64,000 nt of DNA from Streptomyces sp. 840.1 (GTDB lineage: Bacteria > Actinomycetota > Actinomycetes > Streptomycetales > Streptomycetaceae), in the NCBI RefSeq assembly GCF_003751445.1, contig NZ_RJUU01000002.1, forward strand, positions 310,001 through 374,000, written 5' to 3'. Under the pieces are notes generated by a model. The model worked only from the letters and a program-made list of their open reading frames with translations, was not told the origin of the DNA and did no database searches. Of this stretch, positions 55,181 to 63,679 are shown one piece after another; the first letter of the stretch is position 1, and each line of letters opens with the position of its first letter. Position numbers and translations under genes: made by a program.

Positions 55181-55181
55181 T

Positions 55182-55255
55182 TGGAGGTGGAGACGGGATT
55201 TGAACCCGTGTAGACGGCTTTGCAGGCCGTTGCCTCGCCTCTCGGCCACTCCACC
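55182..55255 (-). tRNA. tRNA-Cys (GCA)
   Basis: Acceptor GGTGGAG/CTCCACC, anticodon loop CTGCAAA, T-loop TTCAAAT. Discriminator U73 is the cysteine identity base. CCA is encoded, unlike in the Val genes. Confidence 0.96.
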
Positions 55256-55292
55256 AGGGATGGGGGTTCGGGAAGATCCCCCATCTTCTGCG

Positions 55293-55365
55293 AGCGGACG
55301 ACCAGGTTCGAACTGGCGACCTCAACCTTGGCAAGGTTGCGCTCTACCAACTGAGCTACGTCCGC
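55293..55365 (-). tRNA. tRNA-Gly (GCC)
   Basis: Acceptor GCGGACG/CGTCCGC, anticodon loop TTGCCAA, T-loop TTCGAAC. It is first in the minus-strand order Gly-Cys-Val-Val-Val. CCA is not encoded. Confidence 0.96.
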
Positions 55366-55510
55366 TTGTCGGTTCCGGTTCACTTGCGCGTCCCGGCGAC
55401 GTGATGAACTCTAGCGGATTCCGGGGCCAGTACAAAAACGCGTTTGTGCAGCGTGCTGAGGTGCGCTCGCCCCGGCGCAGGTCACCGCGGGCCGTCCTAG
55501 ACTCACCGAC

Positions 55511-56566
55511 GTGCACGACCTTGCCCCAATGGCCCGCTTCGGCGGCCTCGTCGCCTCCGGTCTACGGGATGTGACCAGCGATCCCTCGGCCCTCGACTCG
55601 TCCGGCTTCTGGGCCGTGTCCGCCGATTTCGAGGGCCGGCTGACCTGCGCCCGCTTCGCCACCGTACGCACCGCCGCCGTACCCGCCCCGGTGCCGGGCG
55701 CCTGGCACGGGCCCGCCGCCGGTGACTGGAACTCGTCCCTGGACCGTGCCGCCTACATCGCCGCCGTGCGCCGGATCCGTGCGTACATCGCGGCGGGCGA
55801 GGTCTACCAGGCCAACCTCTGCCGGGTGATGACGGCCCGGCTGCCCGATCCGGCCGCCGCGGACGTGGACGCCCTCACCGCGCTGCTGGCGCGCGGCAAC
55901 CCCGCCCCTTACGCGGGAACGATCCGGCTGCCCGCGCACGGCGTGGAGATCGCTACCGCCTCCCCCGAACTGTTCCTCCGCAGGGACGGCCGCACGATCG
56001 AGTCCGGGCCGATCAAGGGGACCGGCCGGACCGAGGACGATCTGCTGGAGAAGGACCATGCCGAGAACGTGATGATCGTCGACCTGGTCCGCAACGACCT
56101 CGGACGGGTCTGCGCCACCGGATCGGTCACCGTCCCCGGGCTCTGCGTGGTCGAGAAGCACCCGGGCCTCGTCCACCTCGTCTCCACGGTGCGCGGCCTG
56201 CTGGACGAGGGGACCGGCTGGCCGGAGCTCCTCGACGCCGCCTTCCCGCCCGGGTCGGTCACCGGCGCCCCGAAGACCAGCGCGCTGAGGATCATCGGGG
56301 AACTGGAGACCGCCCCGCGCGGCCCGTACTGCGGCGGCATCGGCTGGGTGGACGCCGACCGCGCCACCGCCTCGCTGGCCGTGGGCATCCGCACCTTCTG
56401 GGCCGACCGCACCGGGGACGCCCCCGTCCTGCGCTTCGGCACCGGCGCCGGGATCACCTGGGGGTCGGATCCGGAACGCGAATGGGAGGAGACCGAGCTC
56501 AAGGCCTCCAGGCTCCTCGCGGTAGCGTCGGGCGCATACGAAGCGACGGGAAGGACCGCACCATGA
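55511..56566 (+). CDS. pabB: chorismate-binding protein, PabB-like aminodeoxychorismate synthase component
   Basis: This 351-residue enzyme is a chorismate-utilising domain: AYIAAVRRIRAYIAAGEVYQANLC, SPELFLRRDGRTIESGPIKGT, VMIVDLVRNDLGRVC and FPPGSVTGAPK are the hallmark blocks. It is short relative to typical PabB/TrpE, lacking much of the N-terminal lobe. Adjacent pabC argues for p-aminobenzoate and folate rather than anthranilate. A TAGACT hexamer seven bases before GTG 55511 suggests a leaderless transcript. No glutamine amidotransferase (pabA) is in the window. The stop overlaps pabC. Confidence 0.88.
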   Translation: MHDLAPMARFGGLVASGLRDVTSDPSALDSSGFWAVSADFEGRLTCARFATVRTAAVPAPVPGAWHGPAAGDWNSSLDRAAYIAAVRRIRAYIAAGEVYQANLCRVMTARLPDPAAADVDALTALLARGNPAPYAGTIRLPAHGVEIATASPELFLRRDGRTIESGPIKGTGRTEDDLLEKDHAENVMIVDLVRNDLGRVCATGSVTVPGLCVVEKHPGLVHLVSTVRGLLDEGTGWPELLDAAFPPGSVTGAPKTSALRIIGELETAPRGPYCGGIGWVDADRATASLAVGIRTFWADRTGDAPVLRFGTGAGITWGSDPEREWEETELKASRLLAVASGAYEATGRTAP

Positions 56567-57384
56567 GGATCTGGGTCAACGGCGAACTGCGGGACGCCGA
56601 TGACGCCCGGGTGTCCGTGCTCGACCACGGGCTCACCGTCGGCGACGGCATCTTCGAGACGGTCAGGACCACCGGCGGCAGGCCCTTCGCGCTCACCCGG
56701 CACCTCGACCGGCTGGCCCGCTCCGCCCGGGGCCTCGGCCTGCCGGCGCCCGACCTGGACGAGGTGCGCCGGGCCTGCGCCGCCGTCATCGAGGCCAACC
56801 CGGCCGCCCTGGGCCGGCTGCGGATCACGTACACCGGCGGCATCTCGCCGCTCGGCTCCGACCGAGGCACCGCAGGCCCCGGCCTCGTCGTCGCCCTCGG
56901 GGAGGTGAAGCGCCGCCCGGACACCACGGCGGTCATCACCGTTCCCTGGACGCGCAACGAACGCGGCGCGCTCACCGGGCTCAAGACCACCTCGTACGCG
57001 GAGAACGTCGTCGCGCTGGCCCGCGCCCACGAGCACGGCGCCACCGAGGCACTCTTCGCCAACACCGTCGGGCAGCTCTGCGAGGGCACCGGCTCCAACG
57101 TCTTCGTCGTCCTGGACGGGCAGTTGCACACCCCGCCGGTCGCCTCGGGCTGCCTGGCCGGGATCACCCGCGCGCTGGCGGTGGAGTGGACGGGCGCGCA
57201 GGAGACCGAACTGCCCTTCGACGTACTGGAACGGGCCGAGGAGATCTTCCTGACCTCCACGCTCCGCGACATCCAGTCCGTCCACCGGGTCGACGGCAGG
57301 GAGCTGCCCGGCGGCCCCGGCCCGGTCACCGCCAAGGCCATGAGCGTCTTCGACGAGCGGGCCGGCGACGACCTGGACCCGTAG
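56563..57384 (+). CDS. pabC: aminodeoxychorismate lyase (class IV PLP)
   Basis: This 273-residue class IV aminotransferase-fold enzyme releases p-aminobenzoate and pyruvate from aminodeoxychorismate. It shows VLDHGLTVGDGIFETVRT, a PLP lysine in TGLKTTSYAENVVALARA (about residues 145-162), and EALFANTVGQLCEGTGSNVF. ATG 56563 overlaps the pabB stop (ATGA). Branched-chain aminotransferase or D-amino acid aminotransferase are the alternatives, but the neighbour supports PabC. Confidence 0.9.
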   Translation: MRIWVNGELRDADDARVSVLDHGLTVGDGIFETVRTTGGRPFALTRHLDRLARSARGLGLPAPDLDEVRRACAAVIEANPAALGRLRITYTGGISPLGSDRGTAGPGLVVALGEVKRRPDTTAVITVPWTRNERGALTGLKTTSYAENVVALARAHEHGATEALFANTVGQLCEGTGSNVFVVLDGQLHTPPVASGCLAGITRALAVEWTGAQETELPFDVLERAEEIFLTSTLRDIQSVHRVDGRELPGGPGPVTAKAMSVFDERAGDDLDP

Positions 57385-57471
57385 CCGGTGTCCGCGTGTG
57401 CGCAGCGGGGCCTGAACGGGCGCGCGTAAAAGCGGATGACTGCGGCGCGTCGAGGGGATAGAAATCCCGAG

Positions 57472-58308
57472 ATGACCACGACACTCCGGCCCTCCGGGCC
57501 GATACGGACAGGCGCCGACGGCGCACGGGACCGCGCGTACGACGTGTGCGACAACGGGCGGCCCGTCGGCGCCGTCGAGATCGCCGTCGAGCCGGGGCCG
57601 GCCGGCGGGGCGGGTCTGCTGAGGTCCCTGCGGATCGACGAACCCGTCCGCAGGCGCGGCCGCGGGACCATCGCCGCACTGGCGGCCGAAGAGGTACTGC
57701 GCGGCTGGGGCTGCACCCAGGTGCGTACCTCGGTCGACCCCGCGGGCACGGCTGCGCAGGGGCTCGCCGCCGCACTCGGTTACACCGAGCGCAGCAGGAA
57801 CATGATCAAGACGCTGCCGTCGGACCCCCCGACGCTGCCGGACGGGCTGACCGCCCGCCCGATGACGCCCGACGAGTTCGCGCGGTGGGAGGACGGGGCC
57901 GTCGCGGCGTACGCGGAGAGCCTGACCACCCGCGGAATGCCGGCCGAGGCCGCACTGCGGGCAGCCCGCACCTCCCACGCCGGGCACCTCCCGGACGGTC
58001 TGGACACCGAGGGCGCCCATCTGCACTTCCTGATCCACGAGGGCGGGACGGTGGGGCACGTCTGGGTGGCCCGGTTCGAGATGCACCCCGGACTGGCCGT
58101 CGGCTACGTGTTCGACGTGGAGGTGCGCGAGGAGTTCCGGGGCCGGGGCCACGGGCGGACACTGATGCTCCAGGCCGAGCGGATCGCCCTCGGAGCGGGG
58201 CACGAGCGGCTGGGCCTGCACGTGGTCACGGCCAACACCCCGGCGGTCCGGCTGTACGAGTCACTGGGCTACGAGCCGACCCGGTACAACCTGGCCAAGC
58301 AGCTGTAG
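57472..58308 (+). CDS. two-domain GNAT acetyltransferase
   Basis: This 278-residue protein has two GNAT-like halves: an N-terminal half with RIDEPVRRRGRGTIAALAAEE (about residues 60-80) and a canonical C-terminal half with VEVREEFRGRGHGRTLMLQAE and NTPAVRLYESLGYEPTRY. It matches the design of the protein at 14046-14960, including a shared T-A-R-P-M-T-P-x-E-F/Y linker, so the two are paralogues. Substrate unknown. It ends near a modest hairpin facing the DsbA gene. Confidence 0.83.
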   Translation: MTTTLRPSGPIRTGADGARDRAYDVCDNGRPVGAVEIAVEPGPAGGAGLLRSLRIDEPVRRRGRGTIAALAAEEVLRGWGCTQVRTSVDPAGTAAQGLAAALGYTERSRNMIKTLPSDPPTLPDGLTARPMTPDEFARWEDGAVAAYAESLTTRGMPAEAALRAARTSHAGHLPDGLDTEGAHLHFLIHEGGTVGHVWVARFEMHPGLAVGYVFDVEVREEFRGRGHGRTLMLQAERIALGAGHERLGLHVVTANTPAVRLYESLGYEPTRYNLAKQL

Positions 58309-58327
58309 GCACCCGGCCGGTGCGCCC

Positions 58328-58346
58328 GCCCCGCTCGCCGCGGGGC
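58328..58346. terminator. short hairpin between convergent genes
   Basis: GCCCCGC pairs with GCGGGGC over a 5-base loop between the GNAT and the DsbA-like gene. Short, so only moderately convincing. Confidence 0.5.
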
Positions 58347-58862
58347 TCAGCCCTGGCCGGCGAGCAGCCGGTCGGCGATCTCCTCGATCCGCTCGCGCAG
58401 CCCCTCCTGGCTCCGGCCGCCGTCCAGCCGCTCGCCGCCGATCACATAGGTCGGGGTGCCGGTGACCCCGATCGCCTTGCCCTCGGCCTGGTCGGCGTCG
58501 ACGATCAGCAGGTGCCGGCCGTCGATCAGGGCGGTGTCGAATTCCTCGGCATCCAGGCCGAGTTCCTCCGCCACCTCGATGAGCAGCGGCTCGCCGGTCC
58601 GGCCGAGCTCGGCGGTGCGGGCGAGCACGGCCTCGATGTACGGCCAGTCCTTGCCCTGCGCCGCGGCCTCCTCGGCGGCCTGTGCGGCGGCGTAGGCGTG
58701 CTTGTGCTTCTCCAGCGGGAAGTGCCGCAGCCGCACCTCGATCCGGTCGCCGTACCGCGCCCGCAGGGCGTGTACGTCACTGAGGGCGTGGTGGCAGTCG
58801 GGGCACTGGAGCTCGCACCAGATGTCGAGGACGACCGGCGCTGCGGGGGTGGAATCACTCAT
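58347..58862 (-). CDS. DsbA family thioredoxin-fold protein (FrnE-like)
   Basis: This 171-residue cytoplasmic DsbA-like oxidoreductase has the CxxC motif C-P-D-C (about residues 20-23, in WCELQCPDCHHALS), the inserted helical domain, and the cis-Pro loop VTGTPTYVIGGERL. There is no signal peptide, so it acts in the cytoplasm, as in the FrnE/2-hydroxychromene-isomerase-like group. Start ATG 58862. It is convergent with the GNAT. Confidence 0.88.
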   Translation of the reverse strand: MSDSTPAAPVVLDIWCELQCPDCHHALSDVHALRARYGDRIEVRLRHFPLEKHKHAYAAAQAAEEAAAQGKDWPYIEAVLARTAELGRTGEPLLIEVAEELGLDAEEFDTALIDGRHLLIVDADQAEGKAIGVTGTPTYVIGGERLDGGRSQEGLRERIEEIADRLLAGQG

Positions 58863-59063
58863 GGGACCAGTCTCCCAGGGTGTGCGGGAGCACCCCGACC
58901 GGCACCGCCACCGGCCCGCCGGGTACGTCCCGCTCGCCGCCCGCACGGCACCTTGGGAGGATCCCGGCCCTGATATGTCCCTGAGGTGGGCTCCGGACGT
59001 GGCCCCGGGCGCATGGGCAGGTGCAGGATGGAAGGGACGTTTCCCCTGCGCCTGGAGGCACCG

Positions 59064-59528
59064 ATGCTTGCCGAGACCATTTGTTCCGCGGCGTCCGCGG
59101 CGGGCCTGGGCATCGCCGCCGTCACCGCGTACCGGAAGCGCTTCCTCGCGGCGACCAGGATCGCGGCCTACTCGCTGGTCCCGATCGGTCTGGTGCTGAC
59201 CGGTGTCGTCCAGTGGGTGACGGACATCGCGTTCAAGCCGAGCGTCTGGCTGGGCTTCGGTCTGCTGGGGGTGGCGTGGCTGCTGTTCATCACGACCCGC
59301 GCGGTCGAGCGGCGCTCGGGCGGCACCCGCAAGGAACGCAGGGCGGCCGCCCGCGCCGCGCGTGACGGTGCGGTGGAGCCGGCCGCCTCGGCCCCCTCGC
59401 TGGGGGCGGGTGTCCCGGCTGCCCAGCAGCGGAAGCGGGAGGAGCCGAAGAAGCAGGCCGCAGGCGCGAGCGGACCGGGTGACGACTTCAGCGACATCGA
59501 GGCGATCCTGAAGAAGCACGGCATCTGA
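59064..59528 (+). CDS. membrane protein with charged C-terminal tail, unknown function
   Basis: This 154-residue protein has three TM segments (TICSAASAAGLGIAAVTAY, IAAYSLVPIGLVLTGVVQWV, SVWLGFGLLGVAWLLFITT) and then a basic, Ala-rich cytoplasmic tail ending SDIEAILKKHGI. GGAGG five to six bases before ATG 59064 sets the start. I recall homologues as conserved in Streptomyces without assigned function. It is upstream of, but probably not co-transcribed with, the LacI regulator. Confidence 0.78.
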   Translation: MLAETICSAASAAGLGIAAVTAYRKRFLAATRIAAYSLVPIGLVLTGVVQWVTDIAFKPSVWLGFGLLGVAWLLFITTRAVERRSGGTRKERRAAARAARDGAVEPAASAPSLGAGVPAAQQRKREEPKKQAAGASGPGDDFSDIEAILKKHGI

Positions 59529-59604
59529 GGCGCGTCGGGTCCGTGCCCCGCCCGGCGCCGGGTGCGGGGTGCGCGGGAGCCGCGGTGGGGCACCCCGTAC
59601 GCTA

Positions 59605-59679
59605 TGAATCGATTCACGCATGATCCTTGACGGTGTTCAGGGATCGGGGCTAGCGTCCCGAGCGGATTGAATCAATTCA
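59605..59679 (+). promoter_or_regulatory. two LacI-type operators
   Basis: TGAATCGATTCA (59605-59616), a perfect palindrome with the central CG typical of LacI operators, and TGAATCAATTCA (59668-59679), a near palindrome, are centred 63 bp apart upstream of the LacI gene. This spacing (six helical turns) would suit looping. Confidence 0.7.
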
Positions 59680-59750
59680 CTCACGCCGTCCGTACGATGG
59701 GGTGACGCCGCTGGACCGGTGCGGCCGAGGGCATCAGTGGGGCAGGACAA

Positions 59751-60767
59751 GTGGCGCGTGTGGCAGGGATCAAGGACGTTGCCCGGCAGGCCGGGGTCTC
59801 CGTGGGCACGGTCTCCAACGTGATCAACCGGCCGGAGGCCGTACTTCCCGAGACACGGGCGCGGGTGCTGGCCGCCATCGAGGACCTCGGATACGTCCGC
59901 AGCGAGTCGGCCCGCCAGCTCAGGGCGGGACGCAGCCGGATCATGGCCCTCCTCGTCCTGGACATGGGAAACCCCTTCTTCGTCGACGTCGCGCGCGGGG
60001 CGGAGCGGGCCGCCCGGCAGGCGGGCCTCGGCGTCATGGTCTGCAACAGCGGCCAGAGCCCGGCGGAAGAGGCCGAGTATCTCGGCCTCTTCGCCGAACA
60101 GCGCGTCTGCGGCGTACTGGTCACCCCGGCCGACGCGACCGGCCGCAACCTCGAATCCTTCAGCCGTCACCGGATTCCCTACGTCCTGGTGGACCGGGTC
60201 GCTTCCGGCACCGGGACCTGCGCGGTCTCCGTCGACGACGTGCGGGGCGGCGCCCTGGCCGTCGGGCACCTGGTCTCGGCCGGGCACCGCTCGGTGGCCT
60301 ACGTCAGTGGACCGGGCGACCTGCACCAGATCAGGGACCGCCGCACGGGTGCGCTGTCCGCCCTGGCCGAGGCGGGACTGGAGCCCGAGGCGCTGGTCGA
60401 GATCCCCTCGGACCGGCTGGACGTCGCGGCGGGACGCGATGCCGGAGCCCGGCTGCTCGGCCTGGTGCCGCGCCCCACCGCCGTGTTCTGCGCCAACGAC
60501 CTGCTCGCCCTCGGTGTGCTGCAGTCCCTGTACGCGGCCGGGGTGCGGGTCCCGCAGGACATCGCCATCGTCGGATACGACGACATCGAATTCGCCGCCG
60601 CCGCTGCCGTGCCGCTCACCTCGGTCCGTCAGCCGGCCTTCGTGATGGGACGGATGGCCGCCGAACTCCTGCTGGAGGAGGCGGACGACGACGGGCACCA
60701 CGAGCACCGCAGCGTGGTGCTCCAGCCGGAACTCGTCGTACGCGCGTCGAGTTCCACCCCGCGCTGA
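59751..60767 (+). CDS. LacI family transcriptional regulator
   Basis: This 338-residue regulator has an N-terminal HTH (GIKDVARQAGVSVGTVSNVI, about residues 6-25) and hinge (RQLRAGRS), and a periplasmic-binding-protein-like sensor (MALLVLDMGNPFFVDVARGAE ... TAVFCANDLLALGVL ... GYDDIEFAAAA). The ligand is probably a sugar or oligosaccharide, because it lies directly upstream of a CE7 carbohydrate esterase 89 bases away on the same strand. Two operator-like palindromes precede it. Start is GTG 59751. Confidence 0.93.
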   Translation: MARVAGIKDVARQAGVSVGTVSNVINRPEAVLPETRARVLAAIEDLGYVRSESARQLRAGRSRIMALLVLDMGNPFFVDVARGAERAARQAGLGVMVCNSGQSPAEEAEYLGLFAEQRVCGVLVTPADATGRNLESFSRHRIPYVLVDRVASGTGTCAVSVDDVRGGALAVGHLVSAGHRSVAYVSGPGDLHQIRDRRTGALSALAEAGLEPEALVEIPSDRLDVAAGRDAGARLLGLVPRPTAVFCANDLLALGVLQSLYAAGVRVPQDIAIVGYDDIEFAAAAAVPLTSVRQPAFVMGRMAAELLLEEADDDGHHEHRSVVLQPELVVRASSSTPR

Positions 60768-60856
60768 GCCCCGCGCGCGACCCGTCGCCCCTGCTGCTGT
60801 TTCCTTGATCCGTTCACTCGCGTTGCCCCCTTCAGCCTGCCCGAAACGGAGACGCC

Positions 60857-61828
60857 GTGCCCCTGTTCGACCTGCCCCTGGACCAACTCCGCTCCTACCG
60901 GCCGGAGATCGCTGAACCCGGCGACTTCGACGCCTTCTGGCGGCGCACCCTCGAAGAGGCCTCCGCGTATCCGCTGGACGCGGAGTTCACCGTGCACGAC
61001 GCGGCCCTGAGCAACGTCGTCGCCCACGACGTGTCGTTCGCCGGCTGGGGCGGCCATCGCATACGCGCCTGGCTGAACGTCCCCGCCGGCGCCGAGGGCC
61101 CCCTGCCCACCGTCGTCCACTACCTGGGATACGGGGGCGGGCGCGGCCTGCCCCACGACCACCTGGTGTGGCCCGCCGCGGGATGGGCCACCCTGCTCGT
61201 GGACACCCGGGGCCAGGGCGCCGTCAACAACAGCTCGCCGGGCTCCACCCCGGACCCGCACGGCGGCGGCAACCCGCAGTCGCCCGGATTCATGACCCGC
61301 GGCATTCTCGACCCCGACGATTACTACTACCGGCGGGTGTTCACCGACGCGGTGCGCGCCGTCGAGGTGGCCCGTACCCACCCGGCCGTCGACGCCGACC
61401 GGATCGTCGTGCACGGCGGCAGCCAGGGCGGCGGCATCGCGCAGGCGGTGGCGGGGCTCAGCCCCCACGTGAAGGCGGCCCTGGTCGACGTACCGTTCCT
61501 GACGCACTACCGGCGCGCCGTGGAGATCACCGACCGGGACCCGTACCAGGAGATCGTCCGCTTCCTGTCCGCCCAAAGCGGCGTCTGCGAGCAGGTGTTC
61601 CGGACCCTCTCGTACTTCGACGGCATCAGCTTCGCCGCTCGGGCGACGGTGCCCGCGCTCTACTCGGTGGCCCTGATGGACCCGGTCTGCCCGCCCTCCA
61701 CGGTCTTCGCCGCCTACAACAACTGGGCGGGCCCCAAGGAGATCGTCGTCTACCCCTGGAACAACCACGAGGGCGGCGGCTCGGCCCACCGGGGAGCGCA
61801 GTTGCGTATGCTGCGCGACCTGAACTGA
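60857..61828 (+). CDS. acetylxylan esterase / cephalosporin-C deacetylase (CE7)
   Basis: This 323-residue alpha/beta hydrolase is of CE7 type. The N-terminal PLFDLPLDQLRSYRPE, nucleophile elbow HGGSQGGGIAQA (Ser about 189), Asp in LMDPVCPPST and His in WNNHEGGG form the triad, and the hallmark RGQG is in VDTRGQGAVNN. It has no signal peptide, so it deacetylates imported xylo-oligosaccharides or other acetylated substrates in the cytoplasm. GTG 60857 is used. It is probably controlled by the upstream LacI regulator. Confidence 0.93.
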   Translation: MPLFDLPLDQLRSYRPEIAEPGDFDAFWRRTLEEASAYPLDAEFTVHDAALSNVVAHDVSFAGWGGHRIRAWLNVPAGAEGPLPTVVHYLGYGGGRGLPHDHLVWPAAGWATLLVDTRGQGAVNNSSPGSTPDPHGGGNPQSPGFMTRGILDPDDYYYRRVFTDAVRAVEVARTHPAVDADRIVVHGGSQGGGIAQAVAGLSPHVKAALVDVPFLTHYRRAVEITDRDPYQEIVRFLSAQSGVCEQVFRTLSYFDGISFAARATVPALYSVALMDPVCPPSTVFAAYNNWAGPKEIVVYPWNNHEGGGSAHRGAQLRMLRDLN

Positions 61829-61984
61829 CCGGCTGAGCGGCGGGGGGAGTGCGGGTCTTCCCGAATGCGTGACGCAAGGTCGGACGCCGGAGCGATTGCG
61901 ACCACCACGTGAGGGGTGAACTCCGGTACCGAAAAAGCATGTTGATCGCCAACGGGGTGCGGTCTGCGTCATGATCGTCCCGAG

Positions 61985-62140
61985 ATGGTGGACACCTCCC
62001 GGGGCGACGCCCCCGCACCCCCTGCCGAAGAGCCGCGTGGCTGCCTCTTCGCGCTTTCCCAGCCCCCTCTGATGATCTTCCTCACGGTGATCGGCGGCCT
62101 GCTGCTGATGGCCGCGTTGCACGATCTCTTAGTGCTGTGA
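61985..62140 (+). CDS. small membrane protein (51 residues)
   Basis: The ATG at 61985 opens a 51-codon frame: a Pro-rich polar N-terminus (about residues 1-25) and a single TM (PPLMIFLTVIGGLLLMAALH, about 27-46). TM composition and codon bias suggest a real gene. I recall close relatives in other Streptomyces. It is convergent with the CGNR regulator. Function unknown. Confidence 0.6.
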   Translation: MVDTSRGDAPAPPAEEPRGCLFALSQPPLMIFLTVIGGLLLMAALHDLLVL

Positions 62141-62168
62141 AGGGCCGGCCGCGGCGCGCCGTGCGGGG

Positions 62169-62744
62169 TCAGTCGGCCGCCTCCCTGCGGCGCGCCCGGT
62201 ACGCGGCGACGTGCAGGCGGTTGCCGCAGGTGCGGCTGGAGCAGTAGCGGCGGGAGCGGTTGCGGGAGAGGTCGACGAAGGCGTGCCGGCAGTCCGGCGC
62301 CTCGCAGCGCCGCAGCCGCTCCGTCTCGCCCGCCACGATGATGAACGCCAGGGCCATCCCGCAGTCGGCGGCCAGGTGGTCGGCGATCGAGGCGTCCGGC
62401 GCGAAGTAGTGCACGTGCCAGTCGTAGCCGTCGTGGTCGCTGAGCTGCGGCGTGGTGCCCGCGGCGGCCACCAGGGAGTTGACGAGCGAGGCGGCGGTCC
62501 GGGCGTCGGGCGCCGCGAAGACCGCCGCGAACCGGGCCCGTACGTCGTGAACCGCCCGCAGGTCCTTCTCGTCGAGCTCCGTCACCCCGCTCAGGCGGTG
62601 GCGGGCGGCGAAGGCGTGGAGCGCGGGGATGCCGGGGAGTCCGTCGGCCGGCGCCCCGTCCTGCGGCTGCGCGCTCTCGGGCGCGGTGTTCACCAGATCG
62701 ACCACCGTTTCGAGGGCGATCCGGGTGTCGTGTGGGATCAGCAC
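62169..62744 (-). CDS. CGNR zinc-finger (ABATE) transcriptional regulator
   Basis: This 191-residue protein has an N-terminal ABATE domain (about residues 10-120, LETVVDLVNTAPE ... LRAVHDVRARFAAVF) and a C-terminal CGNR zinc finger with C-x4-C in RCEAPDCRHAFVDLSRN and the CSSRTCGNR motif (about 165-185), thought to bind DNA. Start GTG 62744 with GGGAG upstream. Earlier in-frame starts would add a non-conserved Pro/Arg-rich stretch. Targets unknown. Confidence 0.87.
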   Translation of the reverse strand: MLIPHDTRIALETVVDLVNTAPESAQPQDGAPADGLPGIPALHAFAARHRLSGVTELDEKDLRAVHDVRARFAAVFAAPDARTAASLVNSLVAAAGTTPQLSDHDGYDWHVHYFAPDASIADHLAADCGMALAFIIVAGETERLRRCEAPDCRHAFVDLSRNRSRRYCSSRTCGNRLHVAAYRARRREAAD

Positions 62745-63075
62745 GCATTCGCTCCCTGGCCTCCGGCGGGCGGGGCGCCCGCCGATGCCGGATGACTCTA
62801 CTGGCACGGCCACGGCGCCCAGGGGCGGGAGAGGGCCATGGGGCCCCTGGGGCGCGTTTTCCGGCCGTGGCTGCCCGCTTCTGCCCCGGCGGGGCCGACA
62901 GGACCGTGGAGGCCCGGCGCGGGGCGTCCGGGCGGGCCGGGGCGGCGGGTGAACGCGGACCGGCGCCGTCACCACGGTGGATTCCGTGGTGACCGCGCCG
63001 GTTTCTGCCGTATGAGGTTGTCCGCGCGACGCCGTCTCCCCGAGTCGGACGGCGTCGTGCAGTTCTCGGCCTGGC
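62745..63075. other. 331-base gap, no gene recognised
   Basis: Between the CGNR regulator and ssgB, both on the minus strand. GC-rich with no open frame of convincing composition. It should hold the ssgB transcript end and the regulator promoter, but no clear hairpin or -35/-10 was identified. Confidence 0.3.
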
Positions 63076-63489
63076 TCAGCTTTCCGCCAGGATGTGTGAG
63101 AGCTCCGTATCGAGATCGAAGTGACGATGCTCGGTGCCCGGCGGAACCGCGGCGTCGGTCCTCTTCAGGAACGACTCCAGGGCCCGTGCCGGGGCCTCCA
63201 GAAGCGCTTCGCCCTCTGGGGAACTCAGTGCGATACAGACGACGCCCTGGCCGTGACTACGGGATGGCCAGACGCGGACGTCTCCGGTGCCGGTGGGCCT
63301 GTGCAGCCCCTCGGCAAGGAGGTCACGGGCGAAAACCCACTCGACCGTCTCCTCCGCTCCGGTGTGGAAGGTGGCGTGCACGGCATACGGATCGGCCGTG
63401 TCATACCGCAGGCCCGCGGGTACAGGCAGTGAGGACTCGCTCGACACAACGAGGCGCAGGTGCAGCTCGCAGCTGACCGTGGTGTTCAT
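63076..63489 (-). CDS. ssgB: sporulation/cell-division protein SsgB
   Basis: This 137-residue SsgA-like protein matches SsgB of S. coelicolor (SCO1541, from memory) almost exactly: TTVSCELHLRLVVSSESSLP, AVHATFHTGAEETVEWVFAR, GDVRVWPSRSHGQGVVCIAL. SsgB recruits FtsZ to sporulation septa with SsgA and is essential for sporulation-specific division. Start ATG 63489 gives the family's exact length. The upstream region contains a 6-3-6 palindrome (63551-63565). Confidence 0.97.
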   Translation of the reverse strand: MNTTVSCELHLRLVVSSESSLPVPAGLRYDTADPYAVHATFHTGAEETVEWVFARDLLAEGLHRPTGTGDVRVWPSRSHGQGVVCIALSSPEGEALLEAPARALESFLKRTDAAVPPGTEHRHFDLDTELSHILAES

Positions 63490-63550
63490 AAGCGCCAGGG
63501 CCTTTCGCTCAGTGTGCGCTCGGGGATTCGCACGTCGGCGAAATCGACAT

Positions 63551-63565
63551 GCCACCTACGGTGGC
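63551..63565. promoter_or_regulatory. palindrome upstream of ssgB
   Basis: GCCACC-TAC-GGTGGC lies about 62 bases before the ssgB start. ssgB is reported to be developmentally controlled, but I cannot tie this site to any particular regulator. Confidence 0.35.
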
Positions 63566-63679
63566 GTTGTAAACCCCTCTGACCGTTTTGTGATCCTTCA
63601 GGTAGCTCGTACAGCGGTGTGTAACTTTGGGTTATGCGGCCATTCCAGTGACGAGGAGCGTTCCGGTAGGTTGGCCCCC

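Noticed and set aside
54923..55365. tRNA cluster as attachment site of an integrative element
   Set aside because: No integrase, no repeated tRNA 3' end, and flanks are ordinary chromosomal genes.
55909..58221. 770-codon minus-strand open frame over pabB, pabC and the GNAT gene
   Set aside because: Antisense shadow. The plus-strand genes have overlapping start/stop architecture and known domains.
62745..63075. Extended N-terminus of the CGNR regulator or an extra gene in the gap
   Set aside because: The extension is Pro/Arg-rich and lacks a ribosome-binding site. GTG 62744 has GGGAG upstream and starts the ABATE domain.
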